A stretch of DNA of 64,000 nt. It comes from Deltaproteobacteria bacterium. Lineage in GTDB: Bacteria; Myxococcota_A; UBA9160; UBA4427. Below the pieces are notes generated by a model that saw nothing but the letters and a program-made list of their open reading frames with translations, searched no databases and was not told the DNA's origin. This document shows positions 46,701-55,984 of this stretch, piece after piece. Positions within the stretch are counted from its first letter, which is position 1; every line of letters begins with the position of its first letter. The position numbers and the translations under genes were made by a program. The stretch lies in contig PBFW01000071.1 in assembly GCA_002719955.1 (NCBI GenBank), forward strand, positions 186,001 to 250,000, given 5' to 3'.

Positions 46701-48434
46701 CTCACGCATCTGTTGGGGCAGTCGCTCGAGGAGCTCTCAGCGAAAATCAGGGTCTATCGCCAGGCGCGCAAGGACGCGGGGCTCGACCCCAAAACGGGCA
46801 TCGTCACTTGTATGCTCCACACCTACGTCGGCGAAGATCTCGACACGGTTCGCGAAGTCGTTCGGCAGCCCATGAAGGATTACCTGGCGAGTGCTGTGTC
46901 GCTGGTCATGGGCTTCGCCTGGACCTTCCCCGCATTCGAGCGTCCGGGGGGGCCCGATTCGAAGCCCGAAGACGTCGACCTGAGTTCGCTGACCGCAGAG
47001 GAAACCGACGCCATCCTCGAGTTCGCGTTCGAGCGCTATTTCGAAACGAGCGGGTTGATGGGGACGCCGGAAGTTTGCGCTGAGATGGTCGACAGGGTGA
47101 AGGGGGCCGATGTCAACGAGATCGTCAGTCTGATCGATTTCGGCGTTCCCAACGATCTCGTCCTCAAGGGCCTCACGCTCCTGGATGAGGTGCGGTCCGA
47201 AGCCAACCGACAGCCGGCTCAAACGGAGCTTGCTGATTCCATCGAACGTTCCGGCTCCGACTACTCGCTTTCGGCGCAGGTCGTCGAACACGGCATTTCC
47301 CACATGCAATGCACCCCTTCACACGCCAGCATGCTCCTGACGGACCCTGATACGCGTGACGCGGTTGCCCGGATCGATCATTGGATGATCGGTGGGGAAG
47401 CCTTCCCCGTTGCGCTCGCCGCAGACCTCGATGCGGCGGGTTGCCGCAACATCACCAACATGTATGGCCCGACGGAGACGACGATCTGGTCGTCGACCGA
47501 AGGGGTCTCGGGCGCGCCAAGTTCGATTTCGATCGGTCGCCCGATCGCCAACACCCAGTTCTATATCCTGGGGGAGGGCGATGAGCCCCTGCCGGTCGGG
47601 ATTCCCGGTGAACTTCTGATCGGCGGGCACGGTGTCGTGCGAGGATATCTTCATCGTGAAGAGCTGACGGCCGAGCGATTCATTCCCGACCCCTTCAGCG
47701 ACGATGAAGAGGCAAGGCTCTATCGCACTGGGGATCTCGCAAGCTGGAAATCGGATGGGACGATCGAATTCCTGGGTCGACTGGATCACCAGGTCAAGAT
47801 TCGTGGTTATCGGATCGAGCTGGGCGAGATCGAAGCCAGGCTGTCGGCATTGCCCTCGGTTCGCGACGCAGTCGTCATCGCGCGGGAAGATTCTCCAGGG
47901 GATGTGCGTCTGGTCGGGTATCTGATCGCCGAGGGTTCGCCCGCCGGAGATTCGGATCTGAGAGAGGCGCTCGCTGAACACCTCCCCGATTTCATGCTGC
48001 CTTCGGTCTTCGTGTATCTCGATCACTATCCGCAGACGCCCAATGGCAAGATCGATCGCAAGGCCCTTCCGGCGCCGAGTGAAACACGCTCGCGATCGAC
48101 CGCCGAGTACAAGCCGCCCGCCAGCGAGCTAGAATTGAGCCTTGCCGAAGTCTGGAAGGAAGTGCTCTACCTGGAGCAAGTGGGCCTGGATGATAATTTC
48201 TTCGACCTCGGGGGTCATTCCCTACTCGTGGTGCAAGCCCATCGGAAGTTGCGAGAGGTCGTGTCGATGCCGCTGAGCCTGACAGATCTCTACCGGTTTC
48301 CGACCATCCGAGGGCTCGTTGACCACATCTCGTCCGGCGGCGGGGGGGGAGAGCAGGCGGAGAAGAGTCTCGCGCGCGGCGAGAAGCGGCGACAGGCGCT
48401 CGGACGTCGTCGGCGTCGAGGCGGCCGCGAGTAA
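43713..48434 (+). CDS. NRPS: formyltransferase / half C / A split by luciferase-like monooxygenase / PCP
   Basis: 1573 residues. 1-300: methionyl-tRNA-formyltransferase-like domain with the catalytic triad Asn96, His98 (INFHDGPLPRYAG) and Asp134 (DEGEIF). 320-545: only the C-terminal half of a condensation domain; no HHxxxDG. 565-795 and about 1180-1455: one adenylation domain (YTSGSTGQPKG, YGPTETTIW, YRTGDL, Lys1446) split after core A4 by an FMN luciferase-like monooxygenase (805-1165, VMTPERHFGAFGG, SAGRVGISYAAGWQPNDF). 1470-1540: PCP with Ser1503 (DLGGHSLLV). The pocket code D-I-L-Q-M-G-M-I-W resembles glycine codes. This is the MupA/Atu3671-like architecture. Likely activates and oxidises (perhaps N-formylates) an amino acid and passes it to the PKS. 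Confidence 0.9.
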   Translation: MPHGRSAFSSVLIGSESLLIQCGEVLRESGQEIAAVISGAPQILDWATTHRIPVLAPGRDLGSRLCEIEHDYLFSITHLEMIPDEVLALPRKAAINFHDGPLPRYAGMYAPVWALIRGESDYGVTFHQMTSGADEGEIFAQRLFTIGDDETSLTLNTRCYEAAIEAFAELVAQIGVGTATGRAQNLDDRSYFARHRRPAAAAVLDWRCPAVELAQWVRAMDFGHYENAFASARLLHQGSLRLVRTARAEEISEGVEPGRILTLDDGGMLVACAPGGALRLVDFSCPKGIEQTAMAAAADLGVGVGALLDPMTDDLSMRLDFLGEQATKSERFWVRRLSTLSPAEMPYRNHEGSPDAAREVCGIDLVRPAGFTGDGHSLIAGFIAYHARLSGRDSLDFGFSDERLRSEVAGLEALFSAVVPLRVEIDLGGTAGEARESTRRGLERVRDRGSFFADTVARYPQLSAKPDLLSDGLASLAIDVRDDVSTGWLPSGADCGLVVNPSGERARLIYDVRFLDPECAQEMVDQIGVFLEGFGREASPLRKLRLQNDVARARMLFEWNDTRVDYPSDRCIHELFDAQAERTPDEVAVVFEGESLSYRVLAARTNQLAHHLTELGVGRDKLVGIHLDRSLDMVVSVMAVLKSGGAYVPLDPTYPADRIAFMIDDSKLGVVLTTGSRCRELPSCEARIIALDRESAAIADRSVEAPRSDASPTDLSYVIYTSGSTGQPKGVMVEHRNVVNFFAGMDERIPHSAAADSTDAWLALTSLSFDISVLELLWTITRGFKLVVHRDRQRSDTGVERALPWRGIDFGLALWGSDAGPGPRKYELMLEAAKFGDTHGFKSVMTPERHFGAFGGPFPNPVVTSAAIAAVTSEIQIRAGSCIAPLHHPIRIAEDWAVVDNLSAGRVGISYAAGWQPNDFIIRPEVYENAKSEMFENAALVRRLWQGEAVEFENPLGERAPITTLPRPVQEDLPAWMTTAGNVETFRQAGAEGYHLLTHLLGQSLEELSAKIRVYRQARKDAGLDPKTGIVTCMLHTYVGEDLDTVREVVRQPMKDYLASAVSLVMGFAWTFPAFERPGGPDSKPEDVDLSSLTAEETDAILEFAFERYFETSGLMGTPEVCAEMVDRVKGADVNEIVSLIDFGVPNDLVLKGLTLLDEVRSEANRQPAQTELADSIERSGSDYSLSAQVVEHGISHMQCTPSHASMLLTDPDTRDAVARIDHWMIGGEAFPVALAADLDAAGCRNITNMYGPTETTIWSSTEGVSGAPSSISIGRPIANTQFYILGEGDEPLPVGIPGELLIGGHGVVRGYLHREELTAERFIPDPFSDDEEARLYRTGDLASWKSDGTIEFLGRLDHQVKIRGYRIELGEIEARLSALPSVRDAVVIAREDSPGDVRLVGYLIAEGSPAGDSDLREALAEHLPDFMLPSVFVYLDHYPQTPNGKIDRKALPAPSETRSRSTAEYKPPASELELSLAEVWKEVLYLEQVGLDDNFFDLGGHSLLVVQAHRKLREVVSMPLSLTDLYRFPTIRGLVDHISSGGGGGEQAEKSLARGEKRRQALGRRRRRGGRE

Positions 48435-48456
48435 CCCCTCGAGCGAACTCGAGGGG
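48435..48456 (+). promoter_or_regulatory. Perfect 9-bp hairpin between NRPS and PKS genes
   Basis: CCCCTCGAG, loop CGAA, CTCGAGGGG, starting on the base after the NRPS stop codon. No T tract follows and the PKS starts 52 bp later, so a processing or stabilising element, or partial attenuator, fits better than a full terminator. Confidence 0.6.
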
Positions 48457-48508
48457 ATGGTCTGAGTGGGTGGCTGATCCGCGCGGAGCGGCGGCGGAAA
48501 GTGGGTGA

Positions 48509-51500
48509 ATGAGCGATTCAGGGAACAACGAGAACGATATCGCGATCGTTGGAATCTCGCTTCGTGTGCCCGGTGCGCAGACACCGTCCGCCTTCTGGGA
48601 GAATCTTCGCGATGGTGTGGAATCGATTCAGCGGCTGGACGAAGAAACGCTTCTCGCCGCAGGCGAATCCGCCGAGACGCTGCGTCAACCGAATTATATC
48701 AATGCGAGCGGTTCGCTCGAGAACATGAAGATGTTCGACGGAGAGTTCTTCGGATTCAGTCCGAAGGAATCCGCGATCCTCGATCCTCAGCATCGGCATT
48801 TCACGGAATGTTGCTGGGAAGCGCTCGAGGACGCCGGACACCCCCCGGACAAATTCGAGGGACAGGTCGGTGTCTTCGGTGGCTGCGGAATGGGCAGCTA
48901 CTTCTATTTCAACGTGTGTACCAATCAGGAACTCGTCGAGTCCTTTGGCCATTTCCTTTTGCGCCACACGGGAAACGACAAGGATTTTCTCGCGACCCGT
49001 GTGTCCTATACGTTGGATTTGCGCGGGCCGGCGGTCAACGTCCAGACCGCCTGTTCGACCTCGCTGGTCGCGACGCATCTCGGATGCCAGAGCCTGCTCA
49101 GCGGCGAGTCCGACCTCGTCCTGGCCGGCGGTTCGACGATTCTCTTCCCCCATGATCGCGGGTATCTCTACGCCGAGGGAGAAATCCTCTCCCCCGATGG
49201 GCATTGCCACACTTTCGATCACCGCGCGCAAGGCACCGTTCTGACGAGCGGAGCGGGGGTGGTCGCATTGCGTCGACTCGAAGACGCCCTCGAAGACGGC
49301 GATCACGTCTATGCGGTCATCAAGGGCTCGGCCATCAACAACGATGGGGGTCAGAAAGTCGGATATCTCGCGCCCAGTGTGGATGGCCAGGCTGCGGCGA
49401 TGGTCGAAGCCTATGCAGTGGCCGACGTCGATCCCGCGACGATCGGGTATGTCGAGTGTCACGGGACGGGAACCTATATGGGTGATCCCATCGAGATCGC
49501 CGCACTCACCCAGGCTTTTAGAGGCTCGACGGATGAGACGGATATTTGTCGAGTGGGATCGGTCAAGACGAATATCGGTCATCTCGACACGGCCGCCGGT
49601 GTGGCCAGCCTGATCAAGGCGGCTCTTTCCCTTGAGCAGGGCAAGATTCCCGCGAGCCTGAACTACCAACAGCCGAATCCGGAAATTGGATTCGAGCACA
49701 CTCCATTTCGCGTCAACGACACGCTCTGTGACTGGCCGAATACGGACGGGCCGCGTCGCGCCGCAGTCAATTCTCTTGGTGTGGGTGGAACGAACGCGCA
49801 TGTCGTGCTCGAAGCGGCTCCGAGCGTCTCCGGATCTTCCCGCGAGTCGGTTCGCCCGCTTCAGATCCTGCGTCTGTCTGCGAAGAGCAAGAACTCGCTG
49901 GAAGGCAATACGGATGCGCTCGCCGACTTCTTGCGGAACAACCCGAATATGCCGCTCGCGGATATCGCCTACACGCTCGAAGTGGGGCGGCGCGATATGG
50001 AGCGTCGCCGAGTCGTCGCCGTCCGGGATCGCGAGGAAGCGATCGAGCTTCTCGAGAGCCGTGATCCGGGTCGCGTGTTCACCCATCGCGTACCAGACGT
50101 CGAAACGTCGGTCGTCTTCATGTTTTCCGGGGCCGCCGGTCAATATCCTGGGATGGCGGCCGATCTCTACGGGGATCAACCCGTCTTTCGCGAGCATGTC
50201 GATCGCGGGATCAGCCGCTTTCAAGCGAAGACGGGTCGCAACCTCGAAGAGGTGATCTTCCCCGGCGAATCGGAGAAGGAAGCTGCGGCCGAGATCCTGA
50301 AGGACCCGTCCGTTCAGCTTCCCGCGATCTTCATCATCGAATACGCACTGGCAGAGTTATGGATCTCCAAAGGAGTCACCCCGGACCTAATGATCGGGCA
50401 TAGCATGGGTGAAAACACCGCCGCCTGCATCGCCGGGGTCCTTTCCTTCGATGACGGAATCGAACTGTTGATTGCGCGGGGTGAGCTCATGCAGCGCACC
50501 GCGGAGGGCGCGATGTTGAGCGTCAATCTGCCGGTCGAGGAACTCGAAGATCTGCTCGGCGACGCCTGCGACCTCGCTTCGGTGAATGCGCCGGAGCTCT
50601 GCGTAGCAGCGGGAACGCTCGAGGCGATCGGCGCACTCGAGAAACGACTGGATGAACGAGAGGTCGAATATCGACGACTGCCCTTCACCCGCGCAGCACA
50701 TTCGCGCCTCTACGATCCGATCCTGAACGATTTCCGAGCGGTCCTTGAGGGGTTGGAGCTGCACCCTCCGGAAATTCCGTTCATCTCGAATCGCACCGGA
50801 TCATTGATCGAAGATCGTCAGGCCACGAGCCCCGACTATTGGGTCGAACACCTCCGTCACACCGTCCACTTTGCAGACGGGCTCGACACGCTCCTGAAGA
50901 AGCCTGGTCGACTTCTGATCGAAGTGGGGCCGGGGCAGTCGTTGTGTGCCTTCGCCCGGCAGCATCCGGCTCTTCGTCAGCAGGCGAATGTCATTCCGTC
51001 GCTCCGGCATCGAGATGATCCGACGCCCGATCCGGCCTTCTTCCTGGGATGTCTCGGGCGAGCCTGGGCCTCGGGCCTCGATGTTGACTTCTCGCACCTG
51101 CGGGAGGGGGAAGAGAGACGACGCGTCTCGTTGCCGACCTATTCCTGGAATCACCAACCCTATTTCATCGAGCCGACGACTCTGACCGCGGCCGGCGAGG
51201 ATCTCACACGGCTCGAGAGGATCGAAGATCTCAGCGACTGGGGGCACCGCCCCGTCTGGCTCGCGGCCGCCGTCGACCGCGTCGAGGATCGTGGCGGCGA
51301 AACGTGGTTGATCTTCATGGATGGTGCGGGCGTCGGGCGCCGGCTCAAAAAGAAACTCGAGGATGGCGATCAACGCGTGATCAGTGTCTTCGAGGGGGAT
51401 GCTTATTTCAGGCGGAGCGCGGAGGAGTATACGCTCGCACCCGAACTGGGACGCTCGGGCTACGACGCGCTGATCCAGGATCTCGTTGCCCAGGGGAATA

Positions 51501-54500
51501 CGCCGAATCACATCGTCCACCTCTGGTTGGTGACGGATGGGAAGCGTTTTCGCCCGGGGTCGAGCTTCTTTCATCAGAACATTCAGGACGGATTCTACAG
51601 TCTCTATTTTCTGGCCCAATCCCTGGCAGACGAGGGTCTGACGGGTGCCCTCGGTCTGAGCGTCGTGTCGAACGGGATGCAGCACGTGGAGGATTCCGAT
51701 TCGCTGCTCTATCCCGAAAAGGCGACCGTCCTCGGGCCGGTCAAGGTCATTCCTCGCGAGCTGCCGAGCGTCACCTGCAAGAGCATCGATATCGAGTTGC
51801 CGCATCGACCCGAAGGCATCTGGGCGTCCTGGGGTTCCGCGATTCGCACGCGTGTCGGCGAGGGGCGTGGTGCCGAGCTCGATTGCATCGCCGATGGCCT
51901 GATCAGGGAATTGCAGGGGCCGGCTGCATCGGAGATCGTGGCTCATCGTGGATCCGATCGATTCGTGCGGCGCTTCGAAGCCCAGCTTCTCGCGGCCTCG
52001 AAAGGCGAGCAGGGGGTCGGACTGCGAGCGGGCGGAACCTACCTTCTCACGGGGGGGCTCGGCGGCCTGGCGCTCAGTGTCGCCGATCGCCTGGCGCAGG
52101 ATCTGAAGCCGAGGCTCATTCTGCTCGGACGCTCGAAGTTTCCGGAGCGGGAAGACTGGGACGACTGGCTGGTCTCGCGCGGTGGAACCGATCCCATCGG
52201 GCGAAAGATCAAGCGAATTCGATCCCTCGAGGAAGCTGGCGCCCAGGTCGACCTCGTCTCCGCGGATGTCACGAATCTCGAACAGATGCAGGCCGCCGTG
52301 GCCGCTCTTTGCGAGCGGGTCGGTCCGATTCATGGCGTATTCCATATTGCGGGGGTCGTGAAGGACGAGCTGATCCAGCTGAAGCTGGATGTGGAGATCG
52401 AGGAGGTCTTCAGCCCGAAGGTATACGGCACGCTGGTGCTCGATTCGCTCCTGGAATCGATGGGGACGGAGCTCTTCGTACTCTTCTCGTCGACGAGTGC
52501 GATCGCGGCACCGCCCGGGCAGGTCGACTATGCCGCCGCGAATGCGTTTCTCGATGCGTTTGCGCAGAGCCGTCGTGATTCCCCCGTGCGCACGATATCG
52601 ATCAACTGGGGCATCTGGAACGAGATCGGTATGGCCGCCGATAGCCTGGGGGAGGGCGATCAACCCTCCGTACGCGAGGCAGCGATCCCGACGGGGCCCA
52701 TGAGCCACCCTCTCTTCGACGAGCGGATTCGCGACAGTCATGGTCGGGCTGCGTTCCTGAAAGTTTTCTCTCCTCAGCGCGACTGGGTGCTCGACGAACA
52801 TCGCACGCAGCAGGGACAGGCATTGGTACCGGGGACGGCCTATCCCGAATTGGTGCGGACGGCTCTGTCCGAGTACGGCGAACGGGGTCCCTTCGAGATT
52901 CGGGATCTCTATTTCATCCGTCCGCTCTATGTGCTGGATGGAGAGAGTCGGGACGTTCGGGTTCAGCTTCGTTCATCGGCGAAGGGGTATCGCTTCGAGG
53001 TTCGGACGGGTTGTCGACTCGACGGTCGTGCGGGCTGGGAGCTGAATGCCCAGGCCAGCCTGGAACTCGGCCACCTGAACGAGCCTGCGAATGTCGATCT
53101 GGAGGCTGTCGATGCTCGCTGTCAGGTCAGCCGCAGTAATGTCAATTTGGAGGGTCATCGTTCGGGACAAGAGGAACACGTGCGCTTCGGACCACGCTGG
53201 CGCGTGCTGCGCCGCGTCGCGTATGCACAGGACGAGGCATTTGCCGAATTGGAGCTGCCCGAGGCCTTCCAGGCCGATATCGATGATTTCGGTCTGCATC
53301 CCGCGCTGCTCGATTATGCCACCGGTTATGCGATGGAACTCATCGAGGGCTATCGCCCGGAAGACGGGCTCTGGATCCCAGTCTCCTATGGGCGGATGGC
53401 CGTCTACGCTGATCTGCCGAAGAAGATCTTCAGCTGGGTTCGCAACAGTGGAAGCAACCGCGCTTCTTCCGATTTTGCTGTCTTCGATCTCACCATCGCC
53501 GATTCCGAAGGCCGCGTCTTGATCGAGGTCGAGGAGTACACGATCAAGCGGCTATCGGAAGCACCCGACTTCACGATTCACGCCGAGCTCTCGCGTGCGG
53601 ACGTGGAATTCGAAGTTTCCGTCGGTTCGGCCGACGTAAAAGACGTCTCACCCGCCGAGCGACAGCTGCGTCGAAACTACGAACGTGGCATTCGGCCCGA
53701 AGAGGGGACGGAAGCTCTCTCACGCGTGATCGCGGGAAATCCGATGGCCCAGGTCGTGGTCAGTTCGCTGGACCTCAGCTCGATGATCCGACAGGTCGAA
53801 AAAACCTCGGAGCAGCCGACGGGTTCCGCCACGAAATTCGATCGTCCCGACCTCGACAGCGAATTCGTCGAGCCCAGGGATGACATCGAGCGCAACCTCG
53901 TCGGGATGTGGGAAGAGTTGCTCGGGGTCGATCGGCTCGGCGTTCGGGACGACTTTTTCGAGCTCGGCGGACATTCCTTGATCGCCGTTCGTCTCTTCAC
54001 GATGATCAAGAAGACCTTCCAGGCGGATTTTCCGATCTCCGTGCTCTTCGAGGCTCCGACGATCGAAGGCTGTGCGGCCCTGATTCGCGAGGCGATCGGG
54101 GACGTTGCCGGCGATGTGGGGGGTGTGCCTGCTCGGACCGCCGAATCGCATCGCTCAAGACACAACTATCTCGTGGCGATGGATCCCAACCGCGGACAGG
54201 GCGGCACGAAGCCCCCCTTCTTCCTCGTCGCGGGGATGTTCGGGAATGTCCTGAATCTTCGGCATCTGGCTTCCCTCGTGGGCAGTGACCGGCCTTTCTA
54301 TGGGCTTCAGGCCAGAGGGCTCTATGGTGACGAAGCGCCCCACGAGACGTTCGAGGAGATGGCCAGCGCCTATATCGAAGAGATGCGATCCGTGCAGCCA
54401 GAAGGCCCCTATTTCATCGGGGGGTTCTCCGGTGGCGGGATCACCGCCTTTGAAATGGCTCATCAGCTTCGAGCATCGGGCGACGCTGTGGGCATGCTCT

Positions 54501-55021
54501 TGCTACTTGATTCGGGGTTGCCTCAGACGCCCGGGCTCTCGGCCTTGGACCGGGCGAGCATTCAGTGGCAGCGCGTTCGGCAGCGTGGCCCGGGCTACGT
54601 GATCGACTGGGCACGAAATCGCGCGCGATGGGAAATGGAGAAACTCCGCAAACGCCTTGGCGTGGATGAGGAGCCGGTCCGAAGTCAGGACCAATTCCAC
54701 AACGATGCGATCGAAGAAGCATTCCGTGGGGCGTTGCCCCGCTATGAAATGAAGCACTACTCCGGGCCGGTCGTGCTCTATCGACCTAAGCTCGATCGAG
54801 CCTATGTGCTGGGTCCTGATCGCGTATTGGATACCGCGAAGGAATGGGTCTGGGATGACAATGGTTTTGGCGCCTGGGCGGCCGAAATCGAAATCTTCGA
54901 GATGCCTGGGAACCATGACAGCATGGTGCTCGAACCCAACGTGCGTGTCATGGCCGCGCAGCTTCATCGATCGCTGGCCCGAGCGGAAGAGCGGATGGCC
55001 GAAGGGCGAGAGCGCGATTGA
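48509..55021 (+). CDS. Type I PKS module: KS-AT-KR-DH-ACP-TE
   Basis: 2170 residues, one complete module plus release domain. KS (8-435): Cys182 (QTACSTSL), His318 (CHGTGT), His358 (NIGHLD). AT (about 545-840): Ser632 in GHSMGE; TRAAHSRLYD fits malonyl-CoA. KR: TGGLGGLAL near 1180, Tyr1341 in VDYAAANAF. DH: His1431 (LDEHRTQQG, one residue longer than the usual HxxxG) and Asp1602 (HPALLDYA). ACP: Ser1823 (LGGHSLIA). TE: Ser1974 (GGFSGGG), Asp2001, His2136 (GNHDSM). KR before DH is the reverse of standard modular PKS order but is seen in enediyne-type PKSs. No ER or methyltransferase. It probably extends the NRPS aminoacyl group by two carbons, reduces, dehydrates and releases it. Confidence 0.92.
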   Translation: MSDSGNNENDIAIVGISLRVPGAQTPSAFWENLRDGVESIQRLDEETLLAAGESAETLRQPNYINASGSLENMKMFDGEFFGFSPKESAILDPQHRHFTECCWEALEDAGHPPDKFEGQVGVFGGCGMGSYFYFNVCTNQELVESFGHFLLRHTGNDKDFLATRVSYTLDLRGPAVNVQTACSTSLVATHLGCQSLLSGESDLVLAGGSTILFPHDRGYLYAEGEILSPDGHCHTFDHRAQGTVLTSGAGVVALRRLEDALEDGDHVYAVIKGSAINNDGGQKVGYLAPSVDGQAAAMVEAYAVADVDPATIGYVECHGTGTYMGDPIEIAALTQAFRGSTDETDICRVGSVKTNIGHLDTAAGVASLIKAALSLEQGKIPASLNYQQPNPEIGFEHTPFRVNDTLCDWPNTDGPRRAAVNSLGVGGTNAHVVLEAAPSVSGSSRESVRPLQILRLSAKSKNSLEGNTDALADFLRNNPNMPLADIAYTLEVGRRDMERRRVVAVRDREEAIELLESRDPGRVFTHRVPDVETSVVFMFSGAAGQYPGMAADLYGDQPVFREHVDRGISRFQAKTGRNLEEVIFPGESEKEAAAEILKDPSVQLPAIFIIEYALAELWISKGVTPDLMIGHSMGENTAACIAGVLSFDDGIELLIARGELMQRTAEGAMLSVNLPVEELEDLLGDACDLASVNAPELCVAAGTLEAIGALEKRLDEREVEYRRLPFTRAAHSRLYDPILNDFRAVLEGLELHPPEIPFISNRTGSLIEDRQATSPDYWVEHLRHTVHFADGLDTLLKKPGRLLIEVGPGQSLCAFARQHPALRQQANVIPSLRHRDDPTPDPAFFLGCLGRAWASGLDVDFSHLREGEERRRVSLPTYSWNHQPYFIEPTTLTAAGEDLTRLERIEDLSDWGHRPVWLAAAVDRVEDRGGETWLIFMDGAGVGRRLKKKLEDGDQRVISVFEGDAYFRRSAEEYTLAPELGRSGYDALIQDLVAQGNTPNHIVHLWLVTDGKRFRPGSSFFHQNIQDGFYSLYFLAQSLADEGLTGALGLSVVSNGMQHVEDSDSLLYPEKATVLGPVKVIPRELPSVTCKSIDIELPHRPEGIWASWGSAIRTRVGEGRGAELDCIADGLIRELQGPAASEIVAHRGSDRFVRRFEAQLLAASKGEQGVGLRAGGTYLLTGGLGGLALSVADRLAQDLKPRLILLGRSKFPEREDWDDWLVSRGGTDPIGRKIKRIRSLEEAGAQVDLVSADVTNLEQMQAAVAALCERVGPIHGVFHIAGVVKDELIQLKLDVEIEEVFSPKVYGTLVLDSLLESMGTELFVLFSSTSAIAAPPGQVDYAAANAFLDAFAQSRRDSPVRTISINWGIWNEIGMAADSLGEGDQPSVREAAIPTGPMSHPLFDERIRDSHGRAAFLKVFSPQRDWVLDEHRTQQGQALVPGTAYPELVRTALSEYGERGPFEIRDLYFIRPLYVLDGESRDVRVQLRSSAKGYRFEVRTGCRLDGRAGWELNAQASLELGHLNEPANVDLEAVDARCQVSRSNVNLEGHRSGQEEHVRFGPRWRVLRRVAYAQDEAFAELELPEAFQADIDDFGLHPALLDYATGYAMELIEGYRPEDGLWIPVSYGRMAVYADLPKKIFSWVRNSGSNRASSDFAVFDLTIADSEGRVLIEVEEYTIKRLSEAPDFTIHAELSRADVEFEVSVGSADVKDVSPAERQLRRNYERGIRPEEGTEALSRVIAGNPMAQVVVSSLDLSSMIRQVEKTSEQPTGSATKFDRPDLDSEFVEPRDDIERNLVGMWEELLGVDRLGVRDDFFELGGHSLIAVRLFTMIKKTFQADFPISVLFEAPTIEGCAALIREAIGDVAGDVGGVPARTAESHRSRHNYLVAMDPNRGQGGTKPPFFLVAGMFGNVLNLRHLASLVGSDRPFYGLQARGLYGDEAPHETFEEMASAYIEEMRSVQPEGPYFIGGFSGGGITAFEMAHQLRASGDAVGMLLLLDSGLPQTPGLSALDRASIQWQRVRQRGPGYVIDWARNRARWEMEKLRKRLGVDEEPVRSQDQFHNDAIEEAFRGALPRYEMKHYSGPVVLYRPKLDRAYVLGPDRVLDTAKEWVWDDNGFGAWAAEIEIFEMPGNHDSMVLEPNVRVMAAQLHRSLARAEERMAEGRERD

Positions 55022-55229
55022 GAAAAACGCGAACGGATCGTCCGGTGACGCCTAGCAGGCCACTCGAGTGCGGACGGGCGAATCCCTTTCGGGTTCGAAT
55101 GAGGGTCGCACCGAAATTCGAGTAAGGTCCTGGAGCCGACGGGGCCGAAAAGGGACACTCGGGTGCAAAATCGCGTGACTCTGCGGTATAGCTTAAGAAA
55201 GTGAACGCGAAGGACGACACGTCACTTCA

Positions 55230-55913
55230 ATGCAAGGTCTAGGGATAGAACTGACTTCTGGTGCCCCGTTCTCCATCGGCGCATTGCTCTTGGGCCTCGG
55301 GATCGGGCTCGTCCTGTCCCTCATCCTACGCTGGCATTTTCAGCGATTCGGTTCGACGCTTTCGAATCGCGCAGAGTTTTCGCAGGTCTTCCCTTTTATC
55401 GTTCTGACGACGATCTTCATCATCACCGTCGTGAAGTCATCGTTGGCTCTTTCGCTGGGCCTGGTTGGCGCGCTGTCGATCGTTCGTTTCCGTACGCCGA
55501 TCAAGGAGCCCGAAGAGCTCGCCTATCTCTTCATGGCGATCGCGATCGGCTTGGGGCTCGGGGCTGACCAGGTGATTCCCACCATCGTGGCCTCAGGCGT
55601 GACGCTTGGCAGTGTGGGTGTGTTGCGCTGGTCTCAGAACGACGACACCTCGAAGAATCTCTTCCTCTCGATTCACTGTCCCGTGGCGGAGGGTGAGAGA
55701 AGTCCGATCCCTGCGCTCGAGGCGGTCGTGGACAGATTCGTATCGGCCGGCGACATGCGGCGCATCGACAAGAGAGATGGGACGCTCGAGGCGACCTATT
55801 GGGTCGATTTGGAGAATTCCGGGAGCCTCACCGATATGGTCGAAGCCCTCGAGAGTGAATTCCCCGGGATCGGAATCACCTTCATTGATCAACAACGCCT
55901 CCCGGTGATTTGA
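55230..55913 (+). CDS. DUF4956 membrane protein
   Basis: 227 residues: four membrane helices in the first 130 (FSIGALLLGLGIGLVLSLIL; VFPFIVLTTIFIITVVKSS; LSLGLVGALSIVRFRTPIKE; FMAIAIGLGLGADQ) and a small cytoplasmic C-domain. GALSIVRFRTPIKEPEELAY is the DUF4956 signature. The family recurrently neighbours CotH and VTC-domain genes, as here. The biochemical role is unknown. Confidence 0.85.
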   Translation: MQGLGIELTSGAPFSIGALLLGLGIGLVLSLILRWHFQRFGSTLSNRAEFSQVFPFIVLTTIFIITVVKSSLALSLGLVGALSIVRFRTPIKEPEELAYLFMAIAIGLGLGADQVIPTIVASGVTLGSVGVLRWSQNDDTSKNLFLSIHCPVAEGERSPIPALEAVVDRFVSAGDMRRIDKRDGTLEATYWVDLENSGSLTDMVEALESEFPGIGITFIDQQRLPVI

Positions 55914-55984
55914 CCGCTCCCGGGCAAGCCCGGACGTGGCGCTGGGATGAGTCTCACAGCCTATCGGCGGAATGATTCGATCTG

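Noticed and set aside
48518-50224. 568-codon minus-strand frame opposite the PKS, and a 666-codon one at 50801-52801
   Set aside because: Both oppose intact KS, AT and KR motifs and have no recognisable domains.
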